64,000 bases of DNA from an uncultured Bacteroidales bacterium (GCA_902800715.1 CADCFN010000002.1:62001-126000); one strand, 5' to 3'; positions 43,839 to 54,076 are shown, numbered from the stretch's first letter. The notes: a model not told the origin generated them from the sequence alone. A program made the numbers and translations.

Positions 43839-45434
43839 CTATTGCTCAAGAATAATTCGCTTAAGACTTTTGTCCTGTTCAGGAAATGGACGGTCGATTA
43901 ATATATACCTGTGCCCATCGATATGAATCGTTTTAAAGCTGTTGTAATCACATTCTACATGTTCGCCGGTGATTTTGCTTAAAACAGGGTGCAGAGCCTC
44001 GGGCCATGAAGCATAACTAGGCTTTTTGTACTCTATTTTTACATCTTTATATTCCTGATTATTAGGTATCTTCTTTGCATAGAAAGGCAATTTTCCAAAT
44101 GATATGAATTTTGAGAACTTATTGGGATTGCGCTTAAGGTCTTTTATAAACTCTTTTGGCAGGAAAATGATGCTATCAACGCCATAGTACTTTGATAGAT
44201 TCTGTTTTGTCGTTCCGTATATTTTTATGTCAGATTCTGTGTACTCTGAATAGTCTAATGCATATTGGTGCCTAATCCATGATGGAATATTGGGTTGGAC
44301 AGTAACAACATATTCTGCTTTATTGCTCTTAAGCTGCTCAATCTGAGATAATTCGCGCTCATTGAGCAAATAACTATCATAACAAGAATTACAGATAAAA
44401 CATGCAATCAATAAAACCACAATATTAGCGACGGTAATAATTCTATTATCAACTCTATTCCAGTTTATACATTTTAGAATAAGAATCAAAGAAAAGAATT
44501 CTATTGCAAATCTTGAATGCTCGGAAGTTGCTCCTGTAAGTGTGACAAAGCAGAATGACACAATAGTTGCTATCAAAAACAGTTGCTCCTTCTTAACCCA
44601 ATGCCAAAAACTCTTTTTATTCAGGATAAACTTTATGACTAAAACTACTAATAAAATGTACATGATAGTGACGTTCCTCATACGAAGAAATTTGACGATT
44701 AAACTGTCATGAGAAACGCCTAACCCATCAGTTGAAAGTGCACGATTTACCGAACCGGGTGCGAATACCAAAAATACCGCACCGATAAAGAATGCTGTCA
44801 GTAGATATATCCTATGTTTTGTTAACTGGTCACGATGAGTCAAGAAATAGATAAAATAGGCTGCACCCAATCCTACAACAAATGATTCTTGGCTCCAGCC
44901 GCAAATGAAACCATAAGGAATGAGCAACAATGAATACTTCTTTGAAATCGATTCTTTTTCGATTAAATAATGAAAATAGAGTAATGCGGTCGCTACCCAT
45001 AAATAGTTGAACGATCCACTAAGCCATAAAAAATTATACTTGAAGGACCTGATACATAAGAATGTTAGGATGAATATTACAGATAGTACTTTGTAATAAT
45101 TCTTTTTTTCTTTTGTGATGACCAGTGTGAAAATGCAGAGATAAGCAATAAAAAGCAATGTGTTAAACACATTAAAAACCCCTTTTCCAAGTATTCCGTC
45201 AAAATACTGAACAAAAAAGTGAACAATGGAGCGGCCATTAAAATTGAAATAGTGAATCCATTGGCTTTTGATGATATCAGAGATGGAATTGATATGGGTT
45301 TGAGTGCCGAAAATAAATGTATAATGCCAGTCATCACTGAAGAGTGGCGTGAAAACATTAAGGCAGTAAATGATACATCCTACTACCAAAAGAAATACAG
45401 CACTTAATGTTTGATGTTTTGAAATAGTTTTCAT
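43839..45434 (-). CDS. DUF6056 polytopic membrane protein
   Basis: A 531-residue membrane protein with about ten hydrophobic segments in the first 360 residues and a soluble C-terminal part. Its opening, with the pattern VFTPLFSDDWHYTF, and NFNGRSIVHFFVQYFDG near 63-79 fit DUF6056. The acidic pair in the first loop (SDDWHY) resembles GT-C-type glycosyltransferases, so a role in adding sugars to lipid-linked glycans or surface polymers is plausible but unproven. The gene is clearly richer in A and T than its neighbours, and AATGAGGGCATTC occurs on both sides of it (43797-43809 and 45521-45533). Both hint at a later arrival. A consensus promoter lies at 45486-45456. Confidence 0.7.
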   Translation of the reverse strand: MKTISKHQTLSAVFLLVVGCIIYCLNVFTPLFSDDWHYTFIFGTQTHINSISDIIKSQWIHYFNFNGRSIVHFFVQYFDGILGKGVFNVFNTLLFIAYLCIFTLVITKEKKNYYKVLSVIFILTFLCIRSFKYNFLWLSGSFNYLWVATALLYFHYLIEKESISKKYSLLLIPYGFICGWSQESFVVGLGAAYFIYFLTHRDQLTKHRIYLLTAFFIGAVFLVFAPGSVNRALSTDGLGVSHDSLIVKFLRMRNVTIMYILLVVLVIKFILNKKSFWHWVKKEQLFLIATIVSFCFVTLTGATSEHSRFAIEFFSLILILKCINWNRVDNRIITVANIVVLLIACFICNSCYDSYLLNERELSQIEQLKSNKAEYVVTVQPNIPSWIRHQYALDYSEYTESDIKIYGTTKQNLSKYYGVDSIIFLPKEFIKDLKRNPNKFSKFISFGKLPFYAKKIPNNQEYKDVKIEYKKPSYASWPEALHPVLSKITGEHVECDYNSFKTIHIDGHRYILIDRPFPEQDKSLKRIILEQ

Positions 45435-45455
45435 CGCAGATTATTCTAACGGCTA

Positions 45456-45486
45456 CAAAAGTAGTCCTTTTTTCTGTAACACACAA
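45456..45486 (-). promoter_or_regulatory. Promoter of the DUF6056 gene
   Basis: On the minus strand TTG (45486-45484), 20 bases, then TACTTTTG (45463-45456), 21 bases before the ATG. Confidence 0.72.
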
Positions 45487-45512
45487 TTATCGTTGATAAT
45501 TGAGCCGTATGG

Positions 45513-45553
45513 AAAAAAGTAATGAGGGCATTCCTGAAAGAAAAGCCCTCATT
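45513..45553 (-). terminator. Terminator of the subtilisin gene
   Basis: A perfect 9-bp stem (AATGAGGGC at 45521-45529 and GCCCTCATT at 45545-45553). On the minus strand it is followed by ACTTTTTT. It lies about 45 bases behind the protease stop codon. Confidence 0.85.
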
Positions 45554-45599
45554 ATTCCTATTAGTTTCAAGATATGATATCTAGAATGGAGTTCAATAA

Positions 45600-47843
45600 T
45601 TACTTTTGGAACAGATTGTCTATCAATATGGTTAAGTCATCGATATTGATATATCCGTCGTTATTGATGTCAGCCGCTTTTTGACTAAAATCTGCTTGTG
45701 CATTCTTGTTTAACAGGTAATCAATCAGCCTTACCAGGTCACCGATATCCACAAATCCATCACCGTTGATATCGCCTGAAATAAATCCTATGCGGTCAAG
45801 GACCATCCTCATACCTGCCATGGCATCAATTTTACCGTTTGGACCGAAATGGTCATGTTTCGGTCCCATTGTGTACGAGTCACGAATAGCGGTTTGGGCC
45901 AAGATGTCTTTGATTTCGGCTACCGATAAATTGGGATTGGCTTGCATCCACAAGGCAATGATTCCTGCAACAGTGGGTGCGGACATGGATGTGCCCGACA
46001 TAACTCCCCAGTAACTTCCATCAGCTTCCATGCAAGTGAAATTGCTTGAACGCGCATAATAGGAGTATTTGCTGCCTGCAGCAACCACACAGAAGCCAGG
46101 AGCGCAGATGGTGGGCAATGCCTCACCTGTCGGTCCGGCACCCGCTACCTGATAGCTCGAGAATGAAGCTATATCACCAACTGTCTCGCTATTGTCATAA
46201 ACGATTCGGTGTTGTGGCATGGAGTAGTAAGAATTCCGAGCTGCATAAGCGCCAGCTGAAATAGTAGAATCACCAACGGCATAAGTGCCTATTGAACACG
46301 AATCACTGGAAGCGGCATAAAAGCCCAATTTAGAGCTTCCGTCCATAGTGGTAACCGCTCCATTGAATGTTCCAAAGCCAGAGCCGGAATTGCAGATCCA
46401 TGCATCAATCTCGCAAGGGGTGGTTTTGCGTGGATAAATACTGAGGCCCAATGCATATCTACTCTTCTTCACTCCATTGACCAATGAATACTCGCTGCTA
46501 ACCAGATTATGGATACTGATGCCCAAACGATAGCTTTTGCCGTCAGATGAATAGGCAGTTGTGCATTTGACGTAGCCAACGGTGTCTTCGGATTCATAGC
46601 ATCTATAGTATCCACCAAGTTCTGATGAATCAATGGTTCTCTTGGCCGCTAGTTGATCGGTTTCCCAGACGATAGTGCCTGTTTTTAGGTCAACAACATG
46701 CACCTTATAGTAGAAGTTGGTAGATTCTGGCCTCATCCATATATCGGCAATCACGCCAGAATAGTAATAAGAAGAATCTCCACCAATGCTGTTCTTGTAC
46801 TTGAAAAGAAGATTTAAAGGGCTATCAGGCGTTGATAGATGGTGAGCGTAGGATTTCCTGCCGGCATTATTACCTGCAGAAATGACAAATGCCCTTCCTG
46901 GTCCCATTGTTTTGTTAATGATTTTGGACAGGTAATCTTTTCCGTCATGTTGACCATTAGGTGTGCTCACGCTGATGCTAATCACGCAGGGTTGCCCGAC
47001 GCTGTCGGCATAGCTGTCGATATATCGAACACAGTTTGCTACTTCAACTGCCGACATGCTACCGCTTAGAACCGATACCGCACACATCACAATATCGGCA
47101 CCTGGTGCCATGCCTCCGTATCCACCGACATGAGAACCGGCTGCAATGCTCGATGTATGGGTGCCATGTGTTTGCTCTCTCTGGTCAGTCGTGAGGTCAT
47201 ATATCTCGTCACCCATGAATACAGACCCCGGGAGCTTGATATTATTGTTATAATTTGCTTGATGGCCAGTCCTATCGGTTGTGGAGTAAACTCTGACAAT
47301 GCGTGACCGTGAAGGGTCATCGTTAGACCTGAACGCGCGATGCTGATAGTCAAAACCGATGTCGATGATACCGACTATAACGCCACTGCCGTCATAGTTT
47401 TGTGGCAAACCATAGTCAAGTCCGTCAAGGATTTGGTTGACATGGGTGACACTCAATGTAGTATCAGTACACAATGAGAGCTTTTGGCTGATTTCCACAT
47501 CAATTACCCCGTGCAGCCGTGATATTTCAACAAGGCGGTCAACGGGGACCTGGGCTGTCAAGAAGTCATCAAATATACAGTTTACATTAACGCCATGGGC
47601 TTGCAACAGTGAAATTACGCTCTCATTTTCAATGGCAATGAACGCGTCCACCATTTCGCAGCCGTCAATAATGCGTGAAGGGAAAAAGCGAGACGATTCA
47701 CGGGCCTCGGCTTTAGACATGAAACGATCGCTGTAGCTTCGTTCATCGAGATATTGCTCGACCGTAATCGGTAATAATCGTTGAGCAGATAAGTTGAGAC
47801 AGAACGACAACAGCAATAAAATAAAGGTCAATTTTTTTTTCAT
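45600..47843 (-). CDS. Subtilisin-like serine protease (S8) with dockerin-like tail
   Basis: A 747-residue secreted protease. The signal peptide is MKKKLTFILLLLSFCLNLSA, followed by an inhibitor-like propeptide (about 25-125). The S8 domain has Asp161 (VGIIDIGFDYQH), His226 (THGTHTSSIAAG) and Ser619 (SGTSMSAPTVAG), so the triad is complete. A long insert of about 200 residues (roughly 340-545) with beta-sheet character separates His and Ser, as in C5a-peptidase-like and other Bacteroidetes subtilisins. The last 58 residues (690-747) form a canonical dockerin pair, DINGDGFVDIGD and DINNDGYINIDD, with a short linker. A -7 box TATTTTTG lies at 47880-47873. It probably acts at the cell surface on host or dietary protein. 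Confidence 0.92.
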   Translation of the reverse strand: MKKKLTFILLLLSFCLNLSAQRLLPITVEQYLDERSYSDRFMSKAEARESSRFFPSRIIDGCEMVDAFIAIENESVISLLQAHGVNVNCIFDDFLTAQVPVDRLVEISRLHGVIDVEISQKLSLCTDTTLSVTHVNQILDGLDYGLPQNYDGSGVIVGIIDIGFDYQHRAFRSNDDPSRSRIVRVYSTTDRTGHQANYNNNIKLPGSVFMGDEIYDLTTDQREQTHGTHTSSIAAGSHVGGYGGMAPGADIVMCAVSVLSGSMSAVEVANCVRYIDSYADSVGQPCVISISVSTPNGQHDGKDYLSKIINKTMGPGRAFVISAGNNAGRKSYAHHLSTPDSPLNLLFKYKNSIGGDSSYYYSGVIADIWMRPESTNFYYKVHVVDLKTGTIVWETDQLAAKRTIDSSELGGYYRCYESEDTVGYVKCTTAYSSDGKSYRLGISIHNLVSSEYSLVNGVKKSRYALGLSIYPRKTTPCEIDAWICNSGSGFGTFNGAVTTMDGSSKLGFYAASSDSCSIGTYAVGDSTISAGAYAARNSYYSMPQHRIVYDNSETVGDIASFSSYQVAGAGPTGEALPTICAPGFCVVAAGSKYSYYARSSNFTCMEADGSYWGVMSGTSMSAPTVAGIIALWMQANPNLSVAEIKDILAQTAIRDSYTMGPKHDHFGPNGKIDAMAGMRMVLDRIGFISGDINGDGFVDIGDLVRLIDYLLNKNAQADFSQKAADINNDGYINIDDLTILIDNLFQK

Positions 47844-48001
47844 TGTTTAATTATCTATATGAAAACCGGCTACAAAAATACAACAAAATGGGTAAAACCA
47901 TTTAGAATAAATCAACAAAAGATAATAATCCCATCTTGCTTTTTGTGCTCCGATTTATACTTATATATTTGAAAATCAAGCGAATGGCTTAATTGGTATG
48001 C

Positions 48002-48937
48002 TTAGAATGGCTTGCGGTATTTATCATTGGGGTCCTCTTCAAGGATGCTGAGGTAACTCTGATAACGGGATAGAGCAATTCCTCCTTCCTCAATGACCGA
48101 TAGAACGGCACAGCCTGGTTCGTGAGTGTGGGTGCAGTTGTTGAAACGGCAGTCGGCCGATACCTTGAAAATTTCAGGAAAATAATGGGCGACCTGGGCG
48201 CGTTCAAAGTCGATAGTGCCAAATGCTTTCACTCCTGGAGTGTCAATAATGGCGCCACCGTCTGGCAGATCTAACAGTTCGCTGAATGTGGTCGTGTGCA
48301 TGCCCTTGTGGTGGGTGTGGCTCACATCCCCCACCCTGACGTCAGCATCAGGAATGAGTAAGTTAATGATTGAGGACTTGCCCACACCGCTGTTGCCTGA
48401 CAGGAGCGAAGTCTTGCCTGACAGTTGTTCGCGCATGGAATCAGTACCTTCACCAGTGACAACCGACATGGTAATGACAGGATATCCGATACTCTCATAG
48501 AGTGCTTTCAATTCGTCAAGTTGCTGTCGCAGGTTATCGGTGGTGAGCAGGTCGATTTTGTTAAAAGCGATGACAGCGGGGACTTGATAGGCTTCGGCAG
48601 TCGCAAGAAAACGGTCGATAAATGTCGTGCTGGTCACAGGGTTGGTGAGCGTGACCACAAGAACGGCCTGATCCAGGTTGGCAGCGATAATCTGGAATTC
48701 CTTGGAGAGGTTGCTGGCGCGGCGGATGATATAATTCTTGCGGGGCTCAATAGCGCCAACGACAGGAGCGTCACCGCCCTTGTCCTCAACCTGAACGATG
48801 TCGCCTACGGCAACGGGATTGGTGCAACGCAAGCCCTTGAGGCGAAATACGCCACGCATTTTGCAATTCACTGTAGTGCCGTCATCGAGACGCACGGTTA
48901 CCCAGCTGCCGGTGTTTTTTATAACGAGTCCTTTCAT
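48002..48937 (-). CDS. rsgA: Ribosome small-subunit-dependent GTPase A
   Basis: A 311-residue RsgA, which helps the late maturation of the 30S subunit. An OB fold (1-65) is followed by a circularly permuted GTPase: G4 (NKIDL, 126-130) comes before G1 (GNSGVGKSS, 181-189), then G3 in DTPGVKAFG. The C-terminal zinc motif CRFNNCTHTHEPGC supplies the Cys/His ligands. The permutation is diagnostic of the family. The symporter gene lies 101 bases upstream on the same strand. Confidence 0.96.
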   Translation of the reverse strand: MKGLVIKNTGSWVTVRLDDGTTVNCKMRGVFRLKGLRCTNPVAVGDIVQVEDKGGDAPVVGAIEPRKNYIIRRASNLSKEFQIIAANLDQAVLVVTLTNPVTSTTFIDRFLATAEAYQVPAVIAFNKIDLLTTDNLRQQLDELKALYESIGYPVITMSVVTGEGTDSMREQLSGKTSLLSGNSGVGKSSIINLLIPDADVRVGDVSHTHHKGMHTTTFSELLDLPDGGAIIDTPGVKAFGTIDFERAQVAHYFPEIFKVSADCRFNNCTHTHEPGCAVLSVIEEGGIALSRYQSYLSILEEDPNDKYRKPF

Positions 48938-49018
48938 TAATATAGTTCTTAGTCCTTAGTTAGTTTTTTCTCTAGAAAGTGGAAGCCTCTTCAAACTATA
49001 TACTTTAAACATTAAACT

Positions 49019-49033
49019 GCTCGCGCAGCGAGC
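49019..49033 (-). terminator. Possible hairpin terminator of the symporter gene
   Basis: GCTCGC (49019-49024) and GCGAGC (49028-49033) form a tight 6-bp hairpin 5 bases behind the stop codon. The T-run on the minus strand is short (AGTTTAA), so termination may be partial and rsgA may be reached by read-through. Confidence 0.4.
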
Positions 49034-49038
49034 ATTAA

Positions 49039-50451
49039 TTACTCCCAGGCGTCAAGGTCATCGGCTACCTCTGGCAGGTCGCTACGGTGGAACACGGGAT
49101 CCTTGATGCCTCGGCGTTTCTGGTCACGATAATTATCAAGCAGTTTAAATACATACTTGCAGAGGAAAACCAAAGCGACGAGGTTGCACAAGGTGAGCAA
49201 AGCCATAAAAAGGTCACCCAGATTCCACACAAACTCAAAGCTGGCCACCGCCCCGAAGAACACGAACACGCCGCCTGAGAAAATGCGGAAAACCGTGAGC
49301 GCCCACTTCTTGTCGGTCAAGAAACGAATGTTGGCCTCGCCATAGTAGTAGTTGCCGATGATGCTGCTGAATGCGAACAGGAAAAGGGCAATGGCTACGA
49401 ATATTGTTCCCCAACTGCCCACCTGCGACTCCAACGAGGCTTGTGTAAGCTGGATGCCCTCAAGCCCTTTGGTGTCATAGAGCCCACTTACGAGCACCAT
49501 GAAGGCAGTGCAACTGCACACAACCAGAGTGTCGGTAAACACGCCTAGAGCCTGGATGAGGCCTTGCTTGACGGGATGGGAGATATCGGCTGTAGCAGCC
49601 ACATTAGGTGCACTACCCTCGCCCGCCTCGTTACTGAAGAGGCCTCGTTTTATGCCCACCATGATGGTCATGCCCAAGCCGCCACCAGCCACTTGCTCAA
49701 AGCCGAAAGCATTCTCGACAATCAATTGCAGCACATGCGGTATCATGTTGATGTTCGTGAGGACGACATACAATGCAAGAATGAAGTAGCCGATAGCCAT
49801 AAAAGGCACAATGACACTGCTCACATGGGCAATGCGCCGAATACCGCCAAAAGCAATGAACAGGGCTATGACCGTAATAATCGAACCTACCACCAATGGA
49901 TCGAATCCAAAGGCCTTGTTCAAGGCGCCACAGATGGCATTGCTTTGGATAGAGTTATAGGAGAGGCCAAAGGTGAGCGTAATCAGCACAGCAAACAATC
50001 CTGCCATCCACTTGTTGTGCAAGCCGCGGCTGATGTAATAGGCTGGTCCACCGATGAATGACTCACTTGACGGGCGCTTGAACAACTGCGCCAAAGAAGC
50101 CTCGACAAAGGCTGTCGCTGAGCCGAATAGCGCAATCAGCCACATCCAGAAAATGGCTCCAGGACCTCCCACAGCAATAGCCGTTGCCACGCCAGCCAGG
50201 TTACCCGTGCCTACGCGCGTTGCCATCGAAACGGCAAAGGCCTGGAACGAGGAGATATGCTTTTTGTCACTCTTGGAGGTAGAATCCACGAGTTGGCGGA
50301 ACATATCGCCAATCATGGTAAACTGCACGAATCGGGTGCGTATCGTGAAATATAATCCACACAAGATGAGGGCACCTATCAGCAGATAGGCCCACAGGGC
50401 ATCGTTGATTGATGTGATTATATTATTGAGGGCGTCAAGGTTAAGCGTCAT
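49039..50451 (-). CDS. Sodium:alanine symporter family (AGCS) transporter
   Basis: A 470-residue inner-membrane transporter of the AGCS family that takes up alanine, glycine or related amino acids with sodium. It has about ten membrane segments. Family signatures are GTGNLAGVATAIAVGGPGAIFWMW near 77-100 and FSNEAGEGSAPNVAATA near 275-291, and the N-terminus runs through YFTIRTRFVQF. Length is normal. The C-terminal tail is cytoplasmic and basic, then acidic. A -7 box TAATTTTG is present at 50484-50477. The exact substrate cannot be read from the sequence. Confidence 0.93.
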   Translation of the reverse strand: MTLNLDALNNIITSINDALWAYLLIGALILCGLYFTIRTRFVQFTMIGDMFRQLVDSTSKSDKKHISSFQAFAVSMATRVGTGNLAGVATAIAVGGPGAIFWMWLIALFGSATAFVEASLAQLFKRPSSESFIGGPAYYISRGLHNKWMAGLFAVLITLTFGLSYNSIQSNAICGALNKAFGFDPLVVGSIITVIALFIAFGGIRRIAHVSSVIVPFMAIGYFILALYVVLTNINMIPHVLQLIVENAFGFEQVAGGGLGMTIMVGIKRGLFSNEAGEGSAPNVAATADISHPVKQGLIQALGVFTDTLVVCSCTAFMVLVSGLYDTKGLEGIQLTQASLESQVGSWGTIFVAIALFLFAFSSIIGNYYYGEANIRFLTDKKWALTVFRIFSGGVFVFFGAVASFEFVWNLGDLFMALLTLCNLVALVFLCKYVFKLLDNYRDQKRRGIKDPVFHRSDLPEVADDLDAWE

Positions 50452-50563
50452 TTCTTGTCAATGCTATTGATTGATGCAAAATTAGGAAATTATCATTGAT
50501 TTTGCGTCTTATTTGCGGAATATTTTTTACATTTGCTGAATAAAACAATAACCAATTCCAATT

Positions 50564-53500
50564 ATGAGATATTTAATCACATTATTAATGATAGCCTTCC
50601 TCTGCATTACTACTAGCGCGCAGCAGTTAAACCGCCCCATCGGGCAATATCCTGGTAATCCAAGCGAGTATTTTGGACCAACACTGGTTCAAGACAACTC
50701 ATACCGAGATATTGCATTACACCGCATGGTGTACCAATCCTCGTCATGGGATTTTAACCTCACGTCACAACTATTGACCGATGGCATCATCGATGAACAC
50801 CTGCCAGCCTGGCTCAACGTCACCACCCCCGATGGACCGCTGCCTCCTCATAAACGCGAGGCCTGTATTGACGGCAACGAGTGGACGAGCAACATAGTGA
50901 TGGGCGGCAATACTTGGTTGCAATATGACTGGGAGAATATGGCCATCGACATCGACGAGGTGGAGATGGTATGCAGCATGGCCTACCGAGAGGAGGCGCC
51001 AAAGGGATTTAAAATAAGACTGCTCACGTCCACGGACGGCAAGAAGTGGAAAGTGGCTGACGAATGGATGGGCGAAGACATGCCTGGCAAAGCATCGCGC
51101 TCTCGCGTCCACAGCGACCCCAACAAGAATTCGGGCGACGACCTGCTGCCGACGCGCAATATCGACCATACCTTCCACCTCAAGAAAGGTAAGGCGTTTT
51201 CACACATGAAACTAGAAATGGTCACCCCCAGCGCTGTACACTGGACTATCACCGAGTTGAAGCTGTTGAAAGACGGCAAACGTGCTAAGGGCATATTACC
51301 GGCTGAACATTTTGTGAGTGCTTGGCGCAGTCTGGGCAACCATGACGAATGGGTGACCGTTGATTTGGGAGCCATAACTGATTTCTACAGAATACATTTA
51401 TATTGGGTAAACAGTCCCAAGAGCGGCAATATCCAAGTCAGCGATGACAACGCCAACTGGCGTACAGTTGTTCAACTGTCACAGAAATCCTTGCCGTCCA
51501 AAAAAGGTATTCAACTCATCACATTACCCGAAGAGGCACACGGAAGATATGTCCGCATCAATATGATTGAGCCCAATAAGAACGGAGAGCCATTTTGCCT
51601 GAAAGAAATAGGCATCGATGGACAGAATGGTGGTATGTGCGCTGTTCCTCATGAGGCAGGTGGCTGGCAAGACGGCAAGTGGCTGTTGAATGGCGGTGAT
51701 TGGCAACTGACACGGGCCTCACACCCCGATGCCAAGCCTCTTGTGGCGACAGTTCCCGCCACGGTACTGTCGAGTTACGTCAACGCCGGAGCCTTGCCCG
51801 ACATGAATCATGACGATAACCTGATGTTGTCTTCGGAGTCGTTCTTTGACGGGGACTTCATCTACAAGCGCTCTTTTGACTTGCCCAAGGAGATGCAGGG
51901 TAAACGTGTATTCCTCAACTTCGATGGTATTAATTGGAAAGCCGAGGTAATGCTCAATAGTATTAATTTGGGACGTATCGATGGCGCGTTTAAGCGCGGA
52001 AAATTTGACATCACACCCTATCTTAAAGAAAAAAATAACGAATTGCAAGTGCTCATTATCGCTAATGCCAATCCTGGCGGAGTCAAAGTCAAGACTGAAA
52101 AGAATACCGACTTCAACGGCGGTATCCTCGGCGCCGATAATCCCACGTTCCATGCCACCATTGGCTGGGACTGGATTTCGACCATTCGCGGTCGCGACAT
52201 CGGCATTTGGGATGACGTTTACTTGACAGCGTCACGCGACGTGACCGTGAGCGATCCCATTGTAACCACTACGCTAGCCGAGGGCGATACCCTCGCCACG
52301 ATGACGCCTGCTGTCATGCTCACTAATCATAACGAACAGGCCGTGACGGGAACGCTGCATGGCCACATCGGGGAAATCTGTTTTGAGAAGCAGATCACCC
52401 TGGCTGCGGGAGCAACGATAGAATCTTCCTTTAATCCAAGTGAATTCCCGCAATTGAAAGACCAACGGATGCGTCTGTGGTGGCCAAACGGTTACGGAGA
52501 GCCCTACCTTTACGACGCCAGTTTCTCGTTTACGGTTGATGGCGTACAGAGCGATGCCGTAGATTTCAAGGCGGGCATCCGTGAGGTAAAAACCGTTGAC
52601 AAGGACACTAAGCTGAAAATCTATATTAATCACCGACGCTTCATTCCACTGGGTGGCAACTGGGCTTTCAGTGAGAATAACCTGAATTACCGTGGCCGGG
52701 AATTTGATGCTGCTGTGCGTCACCACAAGGAGATGAACTATAACATGATTCGCAACTGGGTGGGCATGACCGGCGACAAGGAGTTCTATGAGGCATGTGA
52801 CCGCTATGGCATTATGGTGTGGCAGGACTTTTGGCTCGCCAATCCTGCCGACGGTCCCGACCCCGATGACGAGGCGATGTTTATGGACAATGCCCGTGAT
52901 TTCGTGCTGAAAATCCGCAACCACCCGAGCATCGGCATCTACTGTGGCCGCAACGAGGGCTATCCGCCCAAAACCATTGACAACGGTCTGCGTGATGCAG
53001 TGGCTAAATTGCATCCTGGACTGGACTACATTTCCAGTTCGGCAGACGACGGCGTGAGCGGACACGGACCCTATTGGGCGATAAGCGCAAAGGAGTATTT
53101 CGAGAAACAGACGGGCAAACTGCACACCGAGCGCGGCATGCCTAACGTGATGACCTATGAGGGCTTGAGCCGCACGCTCGATGCCGAGCACCTGTGGCCT
53201 CAGAACCTCTACTGGGGCCGTCACGACTATACGATGGAAGGAGCACAACGCGGTGCCTCGTTCAACCAACTGATTGCTGAGAATTTTGGTGAGCTGACTT
53301 CGGCTCAGGAATTCTGCGAGTGGGCGCAGTGGATTAACTATGAGGGCTATCGCGCCATGTACGAGAGCGGCAGCAAGGACCGCATGGGCCTGCTCATCTG
53401 GATGAGCCACCCATGCTGGCCATCGATGGTGTGGCAGACCTACGACTACTACTTGGAGCCCACGGCGGCATACTTTGGTGTGAAGCATGCCTGCGAGCCG

Positions 53501-54076
53501 CTACATGTGCAGTGGAATCCTGTAACCAACTACGTTGAGGTGGTTAACCGTTCGGCTGGTCATCAACAGGGCACAGTCAAGGCATCGATTATTGACTTGA
53601 ATGGTGAAACCTTGTGGGAACAGATTCAAGGCTATGTGTGCGATGAGGACATGACGCTTGACATGATGCAGGTTGAAGTGCCAACCGAGATTGCTGGCGC
53701 CTACTTCCTGCGTCTCACATTGATTGACGACAAGGGACAAATGCGCTCCATGAACGATTATGTAAACACCACTATTGAGAATGACCGCAAGTCATTGCAT
53801 GATATGCGTCAAACCCAAGTATCCACAGCCGTTGATGGTAATAATATCACAATCACCAATCAAGGTCAAGTGCCGGCTGTGATGCTTCGTTTGAATCTCA
53901 AGGGAGATGACGGTGAACAGATACTGCCTGTCATCTACAGTGACAATTATTTCCACCTGATGCCGGGCGAAAGCCGCACGATAAGCATCGAATGGAAAGC
54001 CGAGGATGCACGCGGTTGCAATCCCATTGTTGAAATCACTGGCATGAATATTTCAAAAACAACTGTTAAATTATGA
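50564..54076 (+). CDS. GH2-family glycoside hydrolase with F5/8 type C domains
   Basis: A 1170-residue secreted enzyme. The signal peptide is MRYLITLLMIAFLCITTSAQ. The first 360 residues contain discoidin-like (F5/8C, CBM32-type) carbohydrate-binding modules (for example WLQYDWENMAIDIDEVEMV and EWVTVDLGAITDFYRIHLYW). The GH2 jelly roll (about 375-560), an Ig-like domain, a TIM barrel (about 690-950) and C-terminal beta domains follow. The likely acid/base is Glu798 in CGRNEGYPP and the nucleophile Glu856 in HTERGMP. The layout is closest to exo-beta-glucosaminidase/beta-mannosidase-type GH2 enzymes. Its stop overlaps the GH3 start by 4 bases (ATGA), so the two enzymes are made together and probably act on one glycan. 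A -7 box TACATTTG lies at 50528-50535. Confidence 0.9.
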   Translation: MRYLITLLMIAFLCITTSAQQLNRPIGQYPGNPSEYFGPTLVQDNSYRDIALHRMVYQSSSWDFNLTSQLLTDGIIDEHLPAWLNVTTPDGPLPPHKREACIDGNEWTSNIVMGGNTWLQYDWENMAIDIDEVEMVCSMAYREEAPKGFKIRLLTSTDGKKWKVADEWMGEDMPGKASRSRVHSDPNKNSGDDLLPTRNIDHTFHLKKGKAFSHMKLEMVTPSAVHWTITELKLLKDGKRAKGILPAEHFVSAWRSLGNHDEWVTVDLGAITDFYRIHLYWVNSPKSGNIQVSDDNANWRTVVQLSQKSLPSKKGIQLITLPEEAHGRYVRINMIEPNKNGEPFCLKEIGIDGQNGGMCAVPHEAGGWQDGKWLLNGGDWQLTRASHPDAKPLVATVPATVLSSYVNAGALPDMNHDDNLMLSSESFFDGDFIYKRSFDLPKEMQGKRVFLNFDGINWKAEVMLNSINLGRIDGAFKRGKFDITPYLKEKNNELQVLIIANANPGGVKVKTEKNTDFNGGILGADNPTFHATIGWDWISTIRGRDIGIWDDVYLTASRDVTVSDPIVTTTLAEGDTLATMTPAVMLTNHNEQAVTGTLHGHIGEICFEKQITLAAGATIESSFNPSEFPQLKDQRMRLWWPNGYGEPYLYDASFSFTVDGVQSDAVDFKAGIREVKTVDKDTKLKIYINHRRFIPLGGNWAFSENNLNYRGREFDAAVRHHKEMNYNMIRNWVGMTGDKEFYEACDRYGIMVWQDFWLANPADGPDPDDEAMFMDNARDFVLKIRNHPSIGIYCGRNEGYPPKTIDNGLRDAVAKLHPGLDYISSSADDGVSGHGPYWAISAKEYFEKQTGKLHTERGMPNVMTYEGLSRTLDAEHLWPQNLYWGRHDYTMEGAQRGASFNQLIAENFGELTSAQEFCEWAQWINYEGYRAMYESGSKDRMGLLIWMSHPCWPSMVWQTYDYYLEPTAAYFGVKHACEPLHVQWNPVTNYVEVVNRSAGHQQGTVKASIIDLNGETLWEQIQGYVCDEDMTLDMMQVEVPTEIAGAYFLRLTLIDDKGQMRSMNDYVNTTIENDRKSLHDMRQTQVSTAVDGNNITITNQGQVPAVMLRLNLKGDDGEQILPVIYSDNYFHLMPGESRTISIEWKAEDARGCNPIVEITGMNISKTTVKL

